A stretch of 64,000 nucleotides of DNA, from contig NZ_CP094828.1 in assembly GCF_022865125.1 (NCBI RefSeq), positions 3,899,219 through 3,963,218 on the forward strand, written 5' to 3'. The stretch is from Acuticoccus sp. I52.16.1. GTDB taxonomy: Bacteria; Pseudomonadota; Alphaproteobacteria; Rhizobiales; Amorphaceae. Of the stretch, positions 36,582-47,136 are shown in pieces; positions within the stretch are counted from its first letter, which is position 1; each line of letters opens with the position of its first letter. The position numbers and the translations under genes are program-made. The notes beneath the pieces were generated by a model. That model did not search any database. It was not told the DNA's origin and worked only from the letters and a program-made list of their open reading frames with translations.

Positions 36582-36596
36582 GTTCATTCTTTGTTC
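36582..36596 (-). promoter_or_regulatory. LexA (SOS) box of the alphaproteobacterial type
   Basis: GTTC-ATTCTTT-GTTC, an exact match to the GTTC-N7-GTTC direct repeat that LexA binds in alphaproteobacteria. It lies 11-25 bases before the ATG of the radical-SAM gene, in a region otherwise GC-rich. Placement and exactness favour a real site. Confidence 0.75.
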
Positions 36597-36761
36597 CATT
36601 TAGGTGTGAAACTGACGGTTCGTAAACTGCGACGTAACGTCTGTTGAAGAATGGTCACACTAATCGCCGCGTTTCTCGCTATTGTCGTCGCGGTTGGACA
36701 ACCATGCATGGTCATCGCGCGCCGTCATCGGCCGGGTAGTCAGGCGAACGGGGGAGGTACC

Positions 36762-37727
36762 ATGGGGCGGTTGAGAACATGGGTGGGGGCGCTGACGCTC
36801 GCCGTCCCGGTGGTGGCCGGGGCGGGGCCGGCGGCGGCGCAGTCGACCGTGGTGATCGGCATGCCCGACTGGCCGACCGCGAAGGTGACGGCCAACATCA
36901 TCGCGCGCGTGGCCGAGAAGACCTACGGCATGACGCCGATGCTGCGCCCGATCGGTACCGTGCAGCTGTTCGACGCGATCGACCGCGGCGAGGTCGACAT
37001 CCACCCCGAGATCTGGATGCCGAACGAGACGGTCGATATCCGGAAGTACACCGACGAGCTGGGCACGCTGACCCTGGCGCCGGCCCGCGTGGAGGCGACG
37101 CAGCACATCTGCACCACGCCCGCGACGGTCGAGGCGACGGGGATCCGGCGGGTGGCCGACCTCGCCGACCCCGCGATGGCCGCCCAATTCGACACCGACG
37201 GCGACGGCCGCGGCGAGATGTGGATCGGCGACTTCTACTGGTCGGCGACGCGGATCGAGCGGCTGCGGGCCAAGAGCTACGGCTACGACCAGTCGATGAT
37301 GCTGCTGACCATGCCCGAGGACATGGCGATGGCCTCCGTCGACGCGGCGGTGGCCCTGGGCACGCCCATCGTCTTCTATTGCTATGCGCCGCACCACCTC
37401 TTCGCGCTGCACGACATCGTGCAGCTGGAGGAGCCGGCGCACGACCCGTCGACCTGGCACGTCCTGTCGCCGTCCGAGGATCCGGCGTGGCTGGAGAATT
37501 CCACCGCGGCGAGCGCGTGGATGGCCTCGCACTATCATATCGGCTACGCGAGCGACCTCGCCGACTACCACCCCGACCTCGTCGCCTTCCTCGACAAGAT
37601 GGCGCTGACGGACGAGGACGCCGAGGCGATGAGCTACGCCATCGACGTGGAGGCGCGCACGCCGGAGGACGTGGCGGACGAGTGGATCGCCCAGAACGAA
37701 GACAAGATCGCGGAGTGGACCCAATGA
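36762..37727 (+). CDS. Glycine betaine/choline-type ABC substrate-binding protein (OpuAC/ProX-like)
   Basis: A 321-aa periplasmic binding protein with signal peptide (cleavage near AAAQ, residue 27) and one OpuAC domain: STVVIGMPDWPTAKVTANIIARV, EVDIHPEIWMPNE and IGDFYWSATRIERL. The family binds quaternary amines such as glycine betaine, choline or proline betaine. The ATG at 36762 has GGGGGAGG upstream. No permease or ATPase gene is adjacent; instead its stop overlaps the start of an L,D-transpeptidase gene (ATGA). Confidence 0.85.
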   Translation: MGRLRTWVGALTLAVPVVAGAGPAAAQSTVVIGMPDWPTAKVTANIIARVAEKTYGMTPMLRPIGTVQLFDAIDRGEVDIHPEIWMPNETVDIRKYTDELGTLTLAPARVEATQHICTTPATVEATGIRRVADLADPAMAAQFDTDGDGRGEMWIGDFYWSATRIERLRAKSYGYDQSMMLLTMPEDMAMASVDAAVALGTPIVFYCYAPHHLFALHDIVQLEEPAHDPSTWHVLSPSEDPAWLENSTAASAWMASHYHIGYASDLADYHPDLVAFLDKMALTDEDAEAMSYAIDVEARTPEDVADEWIAQNEDKIAEWTQ

Positions 37728-38377
37728 GTGCGATGTTCGCCAGGATTGTCGCGGCGGCGCTCGGCATCGCGCTGGCGGTGGGTACGGCCCACGCGACCGA
37801 GGTGTTCGACCCCAACACCCGCACGTGGGTGCCCTACGACCCCTCGCACGCGCTGCGCTACTACAAGCAGCACGGCCAGGTGCCGGCGGACTTCCGCCGC
37901 CAGGTCGTGACCTTCCGCACGGCCGAGAAGCCCGGCACCATCGTGATCGACGGCAACCGGCACTTCCTCTACCTCGTGCTGGGCGACTTCAAGGCGATCC
38001 GCTACGGCATCGGCGTCGGGCGCGAGGGGTTCGGCTGGGCCGGCATCGTCAACGTCGGCCGCAAGCAGGAGTGGCCGACGTGGACGCCGCCGGCGGAGAT
38101 GGTGGCGCGCGACCCGAAGGCGGCCAAATATGCCGGTGGCATGCCCGGCGGGCCGGACAATCCGCTCGGCGCCCGCGCGCTCTATCTCTTCGAAGGCAAC
38201 CGCGACACGATCTACCGCATCCACGGCACCAACGAGCCGTGGTCGATCGGGCTCGACATCTCGTCAGGCTGCATCCGCATGAACAACGAGGACGTGATCG
38301 ATCTCTACAGCCGGGTAGAGAAAGGCGCGAAGGTGATCGTGTTGATGCAGGGCGCAGCGCTCTACCGCGGCGTTTAA
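37724..38377 (+). CDS. L,D-transpeptidase (YkuD domain), exported
   Basis: A 217-aa periplasmic enzyme: signal peptide ending near AHA (residue 24), then a YkuD domain with GTIVIDGNRHFLYLVLG, and the active-site block IHGTNEPWSIGLDISSGCIRM (split H167 and C183). It forms 3-3 cross-links or anchors proteins to peptidoglycan. It is translationally coupled to the binding-protein gene upstream and followed eight bases later by a small lipoprotein gene, so the three form one transcript. It is much shorter and more canonical than the lipoprotein L,D-transpeptidase at 13.8 kb. Confidence 0.9.
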   Translation: MSAMFARIVAAALGIALAVGTAHATEVFDPNTRTWVPYDPSHALRYYKQHGQVPADFRRQVVTFRTAEKPGTIVIDGNRHFLYLVLGDFKAIRYGIGVGREGFGWAGIVNVGRKQEWPTWTPPAEMVARDPKAAKYAGGMPGGPDNPLGARALYLFEGNRDTIYRIHGTNEPWSIGLDISSGCIRMNNEDVIDLYSRVEKGAKVIVLMQGAALYRGV

Positions 38378-38384
38378 GGGAATT

Positions 38385-38693
38385 ATGCGAATGCTGAAGC
38401 TTGGAATGGTGATTGCGGGCTGCGCGCTCGGCTTGTGCGCCTGCCAGTCATCCTCGTCGACCAACGCGCCGTCCACGAGCACCACGGTGCGCGAGACCGT
38501 CGTCACCGCGCCGGCCGACCTGCAGCTCCTGTGCGCTTCAGAGGCGCAGACGCGTCTGGGCGCGTCGGGTGACGTCCTGCCGATCTCGTCGGCGCAGACG
38601 ACGGCGGGGCGCTACTCGGTGGTGCTGAGCGTCGGCAACGGGCAGGCGACCTGCGTCGTCACCGACCAGGGCGTGATCGAAAGCATCGCCTGA
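38385..38693 (+). CDS. Small lipoprotein of unknown function
   Basis: A 102-aa predicted lipoprotein with a lipobox LCAC (Cys20), a Ser/Thr-rich linker and a compact C-terminal part with two cysteines (LLCASEAQTRLG, ATCVVTDQGV) that could form a disulfide. AAGGG lies just before the ATG. It is the last gene of the binding-protein/L,D-transpeptidase transcript. I do not recognise the family. Confidence 0.7.
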   Translation: MRMLKLGMVIAGCALGLCACQSSSSTNAPSTSTTVRETVVTAPADLQLLCASEAQTRLGASGDVLPISSAQTTAGRYSVVLSVGNGQATCVVTDQGVIESIA

Positions 38694-38704
38694 TCGGGAT
38701 GAGG

Positions 38705-38731
38705 GCGGGGCCTGCCGGAGGCAAGCCCCGC
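38705..38731. terminator. Hairpin between convergent genes, candidate bidirectional terminator
   Basis: GCGGGGC (38705-38711) pairs with GCCCCGC (38725-38731); inside, TGCC and GGCA pair around a GGA loop. It lies between the lipoprotein stop and the convergent SDR stop. There is no T-run, so termination would need a factor or be weak. Confidence 0.4.
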
Positions 38732-38742
38732 GCTCCGCCGCG

Positions 38743-39492
38743 TCAGCCGCGGCCGACGAACGGCATCTTCGTGGCCATGATGGTCAGGAACTGCGCGTTG
38801 GCGTCGAGGTCGAGGCCGGCCATGTAGAGGAGCGTGTCGGCGACGACCTGCACGTCCATCAGCGGCTCCGGCGCGATCTCGCCGTTCGCCTGCGGCACGC
38901 CGTGGGCCATGCGCGAGGCCATGTCGGTCTGCGCATTGCCGATATCGATCTGACTGCAGGCGATGTCGTGCTTGCGGCCGTCGAGGCTGATGGTCTTGGT
39001 CAGGCCGGTGATGGCGTGCTTGGAGGCGGTGTAGGCGATGGAGCCGGGCCGCGGCGCATGGGCCGAGATCGAGCCGTTGTTGATGATCCGCCCGCCCTTG
39101 GGGGACTGCTCGCGCATGAGCCGATAGGCCCCGCGCGCGACGAGGAAGCAGGCGTCGAGGTTGGTGCCCACGACACGGCGCCACTCGGCGAACTCGATGT
39201 CGCCGACATCGGTGCCGGGCATATTGGCGCCGGCGTTGTTGAACACGACGTCGATCCGGCCGAGTTCGTCCTTGATGCGTGCGAACATGGCGTCGACCGA
39301 CGCCTCGTCGGTGGCATCGCAGCGGATCGGCACGATGGTGCCTTCGGCCTCGGCGGCGACGGCTTTCAGCTTCTCTTCGGTGCGGGCCGCGGCCACGACC
39401 TTGGCGCCGTGCTTGGCGAGGGTCAGCGCGCACGCCTTGCCAATCCCCTGACTGGCCCCTGTCACCAAGACGACTTTTCCCTCAACGCCCAC
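38743..39492 (-). CDS. SDR-family oxidoreductase
   Basis: A 249-aa classical short-chain dehydrogenase with TGASQGIG (11-18), NNAGAN, catalytic serine in NNGSISAHAP and Tyr-Lys in YTASKHA. The GTG start at 39492 has a strong AGGAGG seven bases upstream. The substrate is unknown. It is monocistronic by appearance, convergent with the lipoprotein gene on one side and 129 bases from a small secreted protein gene on the other. Confidence 0.88.
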   Translation of the reverse strand: MGVEGKVVLVTGASQGIGKACALTLAKHGAKVVAAARTEEKLKAVAAEAEGTIVPIRCDATDEASVDAMFARIKDELGRIDVVFNNAGANMPGTDVGDIEFAEWRRVVGTNLDACFLVARGAYRLMREQSPKGGRIINNGSISAHAPRPGSIAYTASKHAITGLTKTISLDGRKHDIACSQIDIGNAQTDMASRMAHGVPQANGEIAPEPLMDVQVVADTLLYMAGLDLDANAQFLTIMATKMPFVGRG

Positions 39493-39621
39493 AGCGTCCT
39501 CCTAAGTTTATTTAGGATTTGGCGTAGGGCCTTCGCATCGGCGATGCAACGGGCGAAACGGTCCGGCGTCAGGTGCGACGGTGCGGACCGGCCCGCTCAT
39601 CGGGCCGGCGTGTGAGGCGGT

Positions 39622-39924
39622 TCAGGCCGGCTCGCCGGTGGGCACCGGGGGAAGGACGGTCCAGGCTTCGCCCGCGGCGACGACACAGGACTTGCCGTTG
39701 GGCATGGAGAGGATGGCGGTCCAGGTGCCGTCGGCGGAGGCGTAGAGTTCGAGGACGCGGCGGTCGTTCTGGAGGCCGAACGAGCGTTGATGTTCGTTGA
39801 ACTTCCGTGAGAGGATCTTGATCATCTCACCGCGTTCTTTGCAGACGGTCTTGGCGTCGGCTGTATCGACCGGAGCGAAGAAAGCCAGGGCAGCAAGAGG
39901 GGCAAAAAGAGCAAGTTTGCGCAT
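39622..39924 (-). CDS. Small secreted protein of unknown function
   Basis: A 100-aa protein with a signal peptide (MRKLALFAPLAALAFFAPV, cut near ADA at residue 24) and two cysteines in the mature part (VCKERGEM, KSCVVAAGEAW). The pattern C-x-ERGEMIK..L..KF.E and GTWTAILSMPNGKSCVVAAGE is shared by many short exported alphaproteobacterial proteins with no known role. The 218-base spacer upstream is relatively AT-rich and probably holds its promoter. Confidence 0.75.
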   Translation of the reverse strand: MRKLALFAPLAALAFFAPVDTADAKTVCKERGEMIKILSRKFNEHQRSFGLQNDRRVLELYASADGTWTAILSMPNGKSCVVAAGEAWTVLPPVPTGEPA

Positions 39925-40142
39925 CAGGAATCTCCTTCTGTCGCTGGCGACCGTCCGTCGAAGACTTGGCCGCCTACGGCGTGTTTGCTGTCATCAGTCC
40001 GTTACATCTTCATCTTAAGAGTTGCGCAGTCTGCGAGGATAAAGTGCGGTCCGCGTGAACCGACCGCCACCTGCCTCTTGGTATAATGCGCTCCGCCGAC
40101 GGGATATTCGTCAGCGGCAGCCCCCCATTCGAGATCTCAACG

Positions 40143-41357
40143 TCACACTTTGGGCCGTTCACCCTTCGCCACCGCCTGCATCAGCCCCCATTGCTTGGGA
40201 AGGATGACGGGCAGTGCATAGCGTTCGACGATCGTGCGGCGTGCGGCTTTCTCCAGGCTTGCCCGGTCCACCTCCTTGCGCAGGACGCGTTCCAGAGTAT
40301 CGGCCAAGCGGTCGGCATCGAAGAAGGGCGTCAGCAGGCCATTGCGCTTGTCATCAACAACTTCGTGCAGCGGCTGTGTATCCGAACCGACGACGAGCGC
40401 CCCGGTCGACATCGCTTCCAGCAGCGACCACGACAATACGAAGGGCACGGTCAAATAGACGTGCGCTTTCGTGATTCTAAACATCGACCGCAAGGTCTTC
40501 AGCGGCACCAGGCCGAGGAAGTGGACGCGCTCGAGGTCGAGGTCGAGCGTCTCCATCGCGTGTTCGCGGTGGGTCTTGCCGTCCTTGCGCGTCTTGCCGT
40601 AGGCGGTGCGGTCGGTGCCGGCGATCAGGACGTGGAGGTCGGGGCGGCGCTGTTGCAGTTTCGCCACGGCCTGCATGAACTGCGGGAACCCGCGATAGGG
40701 CTCCATCCCGCGCGCGACGTAGGTGATCACCTCGTCCTGCGCGGTGAAGGTGCGGTCGCCCACGGTCACCTGATCGGGGCCGGGCTTGAAGAACTCGCAG
40801 TCCACGCCCTCGTGCAGGACGGACATATTGTGCGTCAGGTGCTTGGGGAACTGGCTGTGCTGCCAGCGCGTCGGCGAGGAGCCCCAGTCCATGGTCGCGA
40901 GGTCCAGAAGGATGGGGATATTCTTGAAATGCGCCCGCGCCGCGGCGTCGTGATTGAGCGGCTCGAGAAAGTCCGCGTCGCTGCCGCGGGCGTTGTAGTA
41001 CCACTCGAACAGGCTGAGCTGCTTCGTCTTGGGCCACAGCTCCTTGACGAGGAGCGAGGGCCCCCAGCCGGAATGGGCGCAGACGAGATCCGGCTCCCAC
41101 CCCTGGTTCTTCAACGGATAGAGCGCCTTGAAGGCCGCTTGTGCGGTCAGCACGGCGCGCTCGGCGGTGACGAGCGTGGGGTGAATGCCCTTGGCGACCT
41201 CCCGGTGAAGCTCGTAGGGGACCTTCTTGATCCCCATGTCCTGCTGGTTGCTGGCGAGCGTTCCCGCCAGCATTTCCACGCCTGCGACGGATTTCAGGTG
41301 ATTGGCGATCCGCCGGTACTGGCCGGGGAAATTGTTGTGTAGGAATAGGATGCGCAT
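40143..41357 (-). CDS. Glycosyltransferase family 4-like
   Basis: A 404-aa GT-B glycosyltransferase. The N-terminal half opens MRILFLHNNFPGQYRRIANHL; the C-terminal half has VARGMEPYRGFPQFMQAV, VHFLGLVPLKTLRSMF and the nucleotide-sugar site SWSLLEAMSTGALVVGSDTQPLHEVV. No signal peptide. The ATG at 41357 follows GAGG. It stands alone, divergent from the pyruvate dehydrogenase E2 gene; the sugar and acceptor are unknown. A link to the polysaccharide export genes 12 kb away is possible but unsupported. Confidence 0.85.
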   Translation of the reverse strand: MRILFLHNNFPGQYRRIANHLKSVAGVEMLAGTLASNQQDMGIKKVPYELHREVAKGIHPTLVTAERAVLTAQAAFKALYPLKNQGWEPDLVCAHSGWGPSLLVKELWPKTKQLSLFEWYYNARGSDADFLEPLNHDAAARAHFKNIPILLDLATMDWGSSPTRWQHSQFPKHLTHNMSVLHEGVDCEFFKPGPDQVTVGDRTFTAQDEVITYVARGMEPYRGFPQFMQAVAKLQQRRPDLHVLIAGTDRTAYGKTRKDGKTHREHAMETLDLDLERVHFLGLVPLKTLRSMFRITKAHVYLTVPFVLSWSLLEAMSTGALVVGSDTQPLHEVVDDKRNGLLTPFFDADRLADTLERVLRKEVDRASLEKAARRTIVERYALPVILPKQWGLMQAVAKGERPKV

Positions 41358-41526
41358 ATTGGCCTCGCGGTCGTTGGCCGGGCCATACACTGAAACCTTG
41401 GCGCGTCACTAGGCATTTGCGATGTTAGAGCGCCTTGCAATCACGCGCTGGTTGCCCAACAGTCCGGCCGACGCGCGGACGGGAGGCGTTCCGAGCGCGT
41501 GCGAGCGACAACACTGAGGACGCGCC

Positions 41527-42924
41527 ATGCCTACCCCGATCTTGATGCCGGCTTTGTCGCCTACGATGGAGGCGGGAACGCTCGCGAAATGGCTCGTCAA
41601 GGAAGGCGACACCGTCTCCTCCGGCGACGTGATCGCTGAGATCGAGACCGACAAAGCCACCATGGAAGTCGAGGCGGTCGACGAAGGGACCGTCGGCAAG
41701 ATCGTCGTCGCCGAGGGCACGGCGGACGTGCCGGTGAACGACACGATCGCCATCCTCCTCGCCGAGGGCGAGAGCGCGGACGACATCGCCGCCGCCCCGA
41801 GCGAGGCGAAGGCCCCCGCGGCGCAGAAGCCCGAAGCCAAGGATCAGGCCGCGGCCGAGACCTCCACCGGCGGCGCCGCCGATGCGACGCGCAACGGCAC
41901 CGGCAGCGGCAACGGCAGCGGCGCCTCCACCGCCGGTGCGGCGCCCAAGGGCGGCGACGGCGGTCGCGTCTTCGCCTCGCCGCTGGCCCGCCGCCTCGCC
42001 AAGGAAGGCGGGATCGACCTCGCCGCCGTCTCCGGCACCGGGCCGCACGGACGCATCGTCAAGGCCGACGTCGAGCAGGCGAAGACCACCGGCACCGCCC
42101 CGGCGAAGGCGCCCGAGGCGGCCAAGGCTCCGGCTTCCGCGCCGGCCGCCAAGGCGCCGCCCCCCACCGGTGCGCCCGCCGGCATGTCCGACGATCAGAT
42201 CAAGGCGATGTTCGCGGAGGGGGCCTACAAGGAGATCCCGCACGACGGCATGCGCAAGACGATCGCGCGCCGCCTGACCGAATCGAAGCAGACCATCCCG
42301 CACTTCTACCTGACGCGGGACGTCGAACTCGACGCGCTGCTGAAGCTGCGCGGCGATCTCAACGCCGCCGCCCCCAAGGACGGCGACGGCAAGCCCGCCT
42401 ACAAGCTCTCGGTGAACGACTTCGTCATCAAGGCGATGGCGCTGGCGCTGCGCGACGTGCCGATGGCGAACGCCACCTACACCTCCGCCTCGCGTCTGAT
42501 CCACACCGGCGTCGACGTCGGTGTGGCGGTGGCGATCCCGGACGGGCTCATCACCCCGGTCGTGCGCAAGGCCGATTCGAAGACGCTGTCGGTGATCTCC
42601 AACGAGATGAAGGACCTCGCCAAGCGCGCGCGCGACAAGAAGTTGCAGCCGGCCGAGTATCAGGGCGGGTCTACTGCCGTCTCCAACCTCGGCATGTTCG
42701 GCATCAAGGACTTCGCCGCGGTGATCAACCCGCCGCACGGCTCGATCCTGGCCGTCGGCGCCGGCGAGCAGCGGGCGGTGGTGAAGGACGGCGCGCTGGC
42801 GATCGCCACGGTGATGACGGTGACGCTCTCGGTCGACCACCGCGCGGTCGACGGGGCGCTCGGTGCCGAGGTGTTGCAGGCCTTCGCCCGCTACGTCGAG
42901 AGCCCGATGGCGCTGCTGGTCTGA
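41527..42924 (+). CDS. pdhC: Dihydrolipoamide acetyltransferase, pyruvate dehydrogenase E2
   Basis: Transfers the acetyl group from lipoamide to CoA. The 465-aa protein has one lipoyl domain (lipoylated Lys43 in [12 protein letters not shown]), an Ala/Pro-rich linker, the E1/E3-binding domain ([29 protein letters not shown]) and the catalytic domain with [17 protein letters not shown]. The form matches the pyruvate rather than the oxoglutarate enzyme. The usual pdhA, pdhB and lpd partners are not adjacent; a glycosyltransferase and a VOC gene flank it. Confidence 0.92.
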   Translation: MPTPILMPALSPTMEAGTLAKWLVKEGDTVSSGDVIAEIETDKATMEVEAVDEGTVGKIVVAEGTADVPVNDTIAILLAEGESADDIAAAPSEAKAPAAQKPEAKDQAAAETSTGGAADATRNGTGSGNGSGASTAGAAPKGGDGGRVFASPLARRLAKEGGIDLAAVSGTGPHGRIVKADVEQAKTTGTAPAKAPEAAKAPASAPAAKAPPPTGAPAGMSDDQIKAMFAEGAYKEIPHDGMRKTIARRLTESKQTIPHFYLTRDVELDALLKLRGDLNAAAPKDGDGKPAYKLSVNDFVIKAMALALRDVPMANATYTSASRLIHTGVDVGVAVAIPDGLITPVVRKADSKTLSVISNEMKDLAKRARDKKLQPAEYQGGSTAVSNLGMFGIKDFAAVINPPHGSILAVGAGEQRAVVKDGALAIATVMTVTLSVDHRAVDGALGAEVLQAFARYVESPMALLV

Positions 42925-43028
42925 CCGGCGGCCCGCCCCGCATCGGGCGAGAGGCGATGGATTCGGGTGGCTTCGGCTGCCCGTTTTCGTTTCAGCCGGA
43001 TGCGTCCATAGACGCCTGCGCGAACGCC

Positions 43029-43425
43029 TCAGCCCCCAGATGCGCGGTTCGGCAAATTCGATGGAATTGCCGGCGGGGTCGCGCAGGTACAGCGACCGGC
43101 CCCCTTGCGGCCAAGCGAAGGCGCTCTCGACGGTGACGCCGGCGGCGGTGAGGCGGTCGTGCCAACGGTCGATCTCCGCGCCGGGGGCGGCGAAGCAGGC
43201 GTGACCGGGCCCGGTGGCGCCGTGAGGTGGGACGGGGAGGGCGCCGTTCGCCGGCGCCTCGGCCGTGGCAGACGGCTTGAAGAGGAGGAGGACCGTCCCC
43301 TCCAGGCGGAAGAAGACGTGCCGCCCGTCGACCTCGGCGAAGCGCTCCAGGCCGAGAATATGTTCGTAGAAGTCGGCCGTTTCGGCGAGGTTTTCGGCGT
43401 AGAGGGCGGTTTCGAGGATTCGCAT
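43029..43425 (-). CDS. VOC-family (glyoxalase/dioxygenase-like) protein with a displaced stop codon
   Basis: A small VOC protein, about 132 residues of clear domain: MRILETALYAENLAETADFYEHILGL at the start and SLYLRDPAGNSIEFAEPRIWG at the end. The start at 43425 has AAGGAG at ideal spacing. Homologous proteins stop right after this point, but here the frame continues with no stop down to 41425, antisense through pdhC. A TGA lies one base out of frame at 43029-43031, directly after a run of five G, so a single extra base would explain it. It could be a sequencing slip, a real frameshift or a translational slip. Substrate unknown. Confidence 0.65.
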
Positions 43426-43566
43426 GGCGGCTCCTTCGTCGCGGGTCGAAGGAGAGGGAGATAGGGCCCACGTCCCTTTTCGCCGACCCCCGCGGCCCTC
43501 AGCCGACCCCGTTGCCGGCCCCTGCCGAGCCCTGCCGGACAAGGGCGGACGCGGCGCGCCGGTGCC

Positions 43567-43838
43567 TCAGGCGGTCGGCAGGACGACGAAGCCGGTCACG
43601 GACGGATCGCCGACGGGGTCGAGGCCGATGCCGGTGACCTTGGCCATCGGCGGGCCCTGGCGGCAGGCGGCGAGGAGCGCGTCGGTCTCCTCGAAGGTGC
43701 CGACGACGACGGCCTCGACGCGGCCGTCGCGCAGGTTGCGCACCGTGCCGCGCAGCCCCCGGCGCTGCGCTTCCTCCTGGAGCCAGTTGCGATAGCCGAC
43801 GCCCTGGACCCGGCCTTCGATGAGGAAGCGCGTCGCCA

Positions 43839-43839
<1 letters not shown>
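43567..43839 (-). CDS. acyP: Acylphosphatase
   Basis: A 90-aa enzyme that hydrolyses acyl phosphates such as carbamoyl or acetyl phosphate. It has the phosphate loop VQGVGYRNW with the catalytic arginine, and GTVRNLRDGRVEAVVVG with the catalytic asparagine. Its ATG shares one base with the TAA stop of pccA (TAATG), so the two are translationally coupled. Confidence 0.9.
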
Positions 43840-45818
<1,979 letters not shown>

Positions 45819-45895
45819 TGCCGTCCCTTCAGCCCATCAGTCTGCAAGCGTTTTAGACGCATACTGCACCGAATCCCAAATCAAACGAGGCCCCT

Positions 45896-46231
45896 ATGAT
45901 CAACGCCATCGCTCTCCTCCTCGGGTGCCAGCTCCTGGGCGAAATCTTCGTGCGTCTGGCTGACCTCCCGGTGCCCGGTCCGGTCGTCGGCGCGGCGCTG
46001 ATGTGCGCGGGGCTGCTCGTGCGGGGCGAGGTATCGCCGACGATGGACACCACCGCGCGCACGATCCTGTCCAACCTGTCGCTCCTGTTCGTACCGGCGG
46101 CGGTGGGGGTGATCGACCACCGCGAGCTCTTCATGGAGTACGGCTTCGCGCTGATCGCGGCGCTGGTGGTGTCGTCGGTGGCGGCGCTGTCGGCGGCGGC
46201 GCTGGCGTTCCGCTGGGCGGCGGGCAAGTGA
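45896..46231 (+). CDS. lrgA: CidA/LrgA family holin-like protein
   Basis: A 111-aa membrane protein with four hydrophobic segments, starting AIALLLGCQLLGEIFVRLADLPVPGPVVGAALM and including LLFVPAAVGVIDH, both family hallmarks. LrgA/CidA proteins modulate murein hydrolase activity or export small acids such as pyruvate or glycolate. Its TGA shares a base with the lrgB start. The pair is read divergently from pccA. Confidence 0.92.
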   Translation: MINAIALLLGCQLLGEIFVRLADLPVPGPVVGAALMCAGLLVRGEVSPTMDTTARTILSNLSLLFVPAAVGVIDHRELFMEYGFALIAALVVSSVAALSAAALAFRWAAGK

Positions 46232-46956
46232 TGCCGCAGGAGGTCGAGCTTCTCTGGGTCTACCTCTCCGAAGAGCCGCTGACGTGGCTCACGGTGACGG
46301 TGATCGCCTACGCGCTGGCGGACCGGCTGGCGGCACGGGTGGGGCGGCATCCGCTGGCGAACCCGGTGGTGGTGTCGGCGGTGCTGGTGATCGCGCTGCT
46401 GGGGATCACCGGTACGCCGTTTCCCACATATTTCGAGGGGGCGCAGTTCGTGCACTTCATGCTCGGCCCGGCGACGGTGGCGCTGGCGATCCCGCTGGTG
46501 CAGAACCGCGCGCTGGTGCGCCGGTCGGCCAAGCCCATCGCCGCGGCGCTGGTGGCGGGGTCGGTGACGGCGGTGACCAGCGCGCTCGTCGTCGGCTGGG
46601 CGTTGGGGCTGCCGGGGGACGTGCTCGCCTCGCTGGCGCCCAAGTCGGTGACGACGCCGATCGCCATGGGCATCGCCGAGGCACTGGGGGGCATTCCGCC
46701 GCTGACGGCGGTGCTGGTGATCCTCACCGGTATCATCGGCGCCGTGGCGGTGACGCCGCTGATGAACCTCCTGAAGATGACCGACATGCGCGCCCGCGGG
46801 TTCGCGGCGGGGGTGGCCGCGCATGGGATCGGCACTGCGCGCGCCTTCCAGGTCGACCCGGTGGCGGGGGCTTTCGCGGGTATCGGCATGGCACTCAACG
46901 GGGCGTTGACCGCGCTGCTGACACCGCTTGCCTTCATGCTTCTGGCGGCGTTGTGA
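46231..46956 (+). CDS. lrgB: LrgB family protein
   Basis: A 241-aa integral membrane protein with several hydrophobic segments and the LrgB hallmark LAPKSVTTPIAMGIAEALGGIPPLTAVLVILTG (quoted in two parts: SVTTPIAMGIAEALGG and ILTGIIGAV). It partners LrgA as a holin-like or metabolite efflux pair in the inner membrane. Translation is coupled to lrgA by TGATG; a GTG one codon earlier is the alternative start. Confidence 0.92.
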   Translation: MPQEVELLWVYLSEEPLTWLTVTVIAYALADRLAARVGRHPLANPVVVSAVLVIALLGITGTPFPTYFEGAQFVHFMLGPATVALAIPLVQNRALVRRSAKPIAAALVAGSVTAVTSALVVGWALGLPGDVLASLAPKSVTTPIAMGIAEALGGIPPLTAVLVILTGIIGAVAVTPLMNLLKMTDMRARGFAAGVAAHGIGTARAFQVDPVAGAFAGIGMALNGALTALLTPLAFMLLAAL

Positions 46957-47136
46957 CCGTGCGCCCCGGCCGCGCCGGGGGCCGTGTACGCCCGCTGTCA
47001 GGGCGTGCGCGGCGGATTGGAACTTTGCGCACCTTCACGCAAGCCTGATTGTACATCGATTGATCGCCAAATGCTCTGCTGGTACCTGAGGCCATTCGAG
47101 AGACACCTCGGCGGCGCAAGGATTCGGCGGAGCAGG

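Noticed and set aside
41425-43029. Continuation of the VOC frame antisense through pdhC
   Set aside because: No family similarity after the VOC domain and full antisense overlap with a conserved gene; explained by a lost stop codon.
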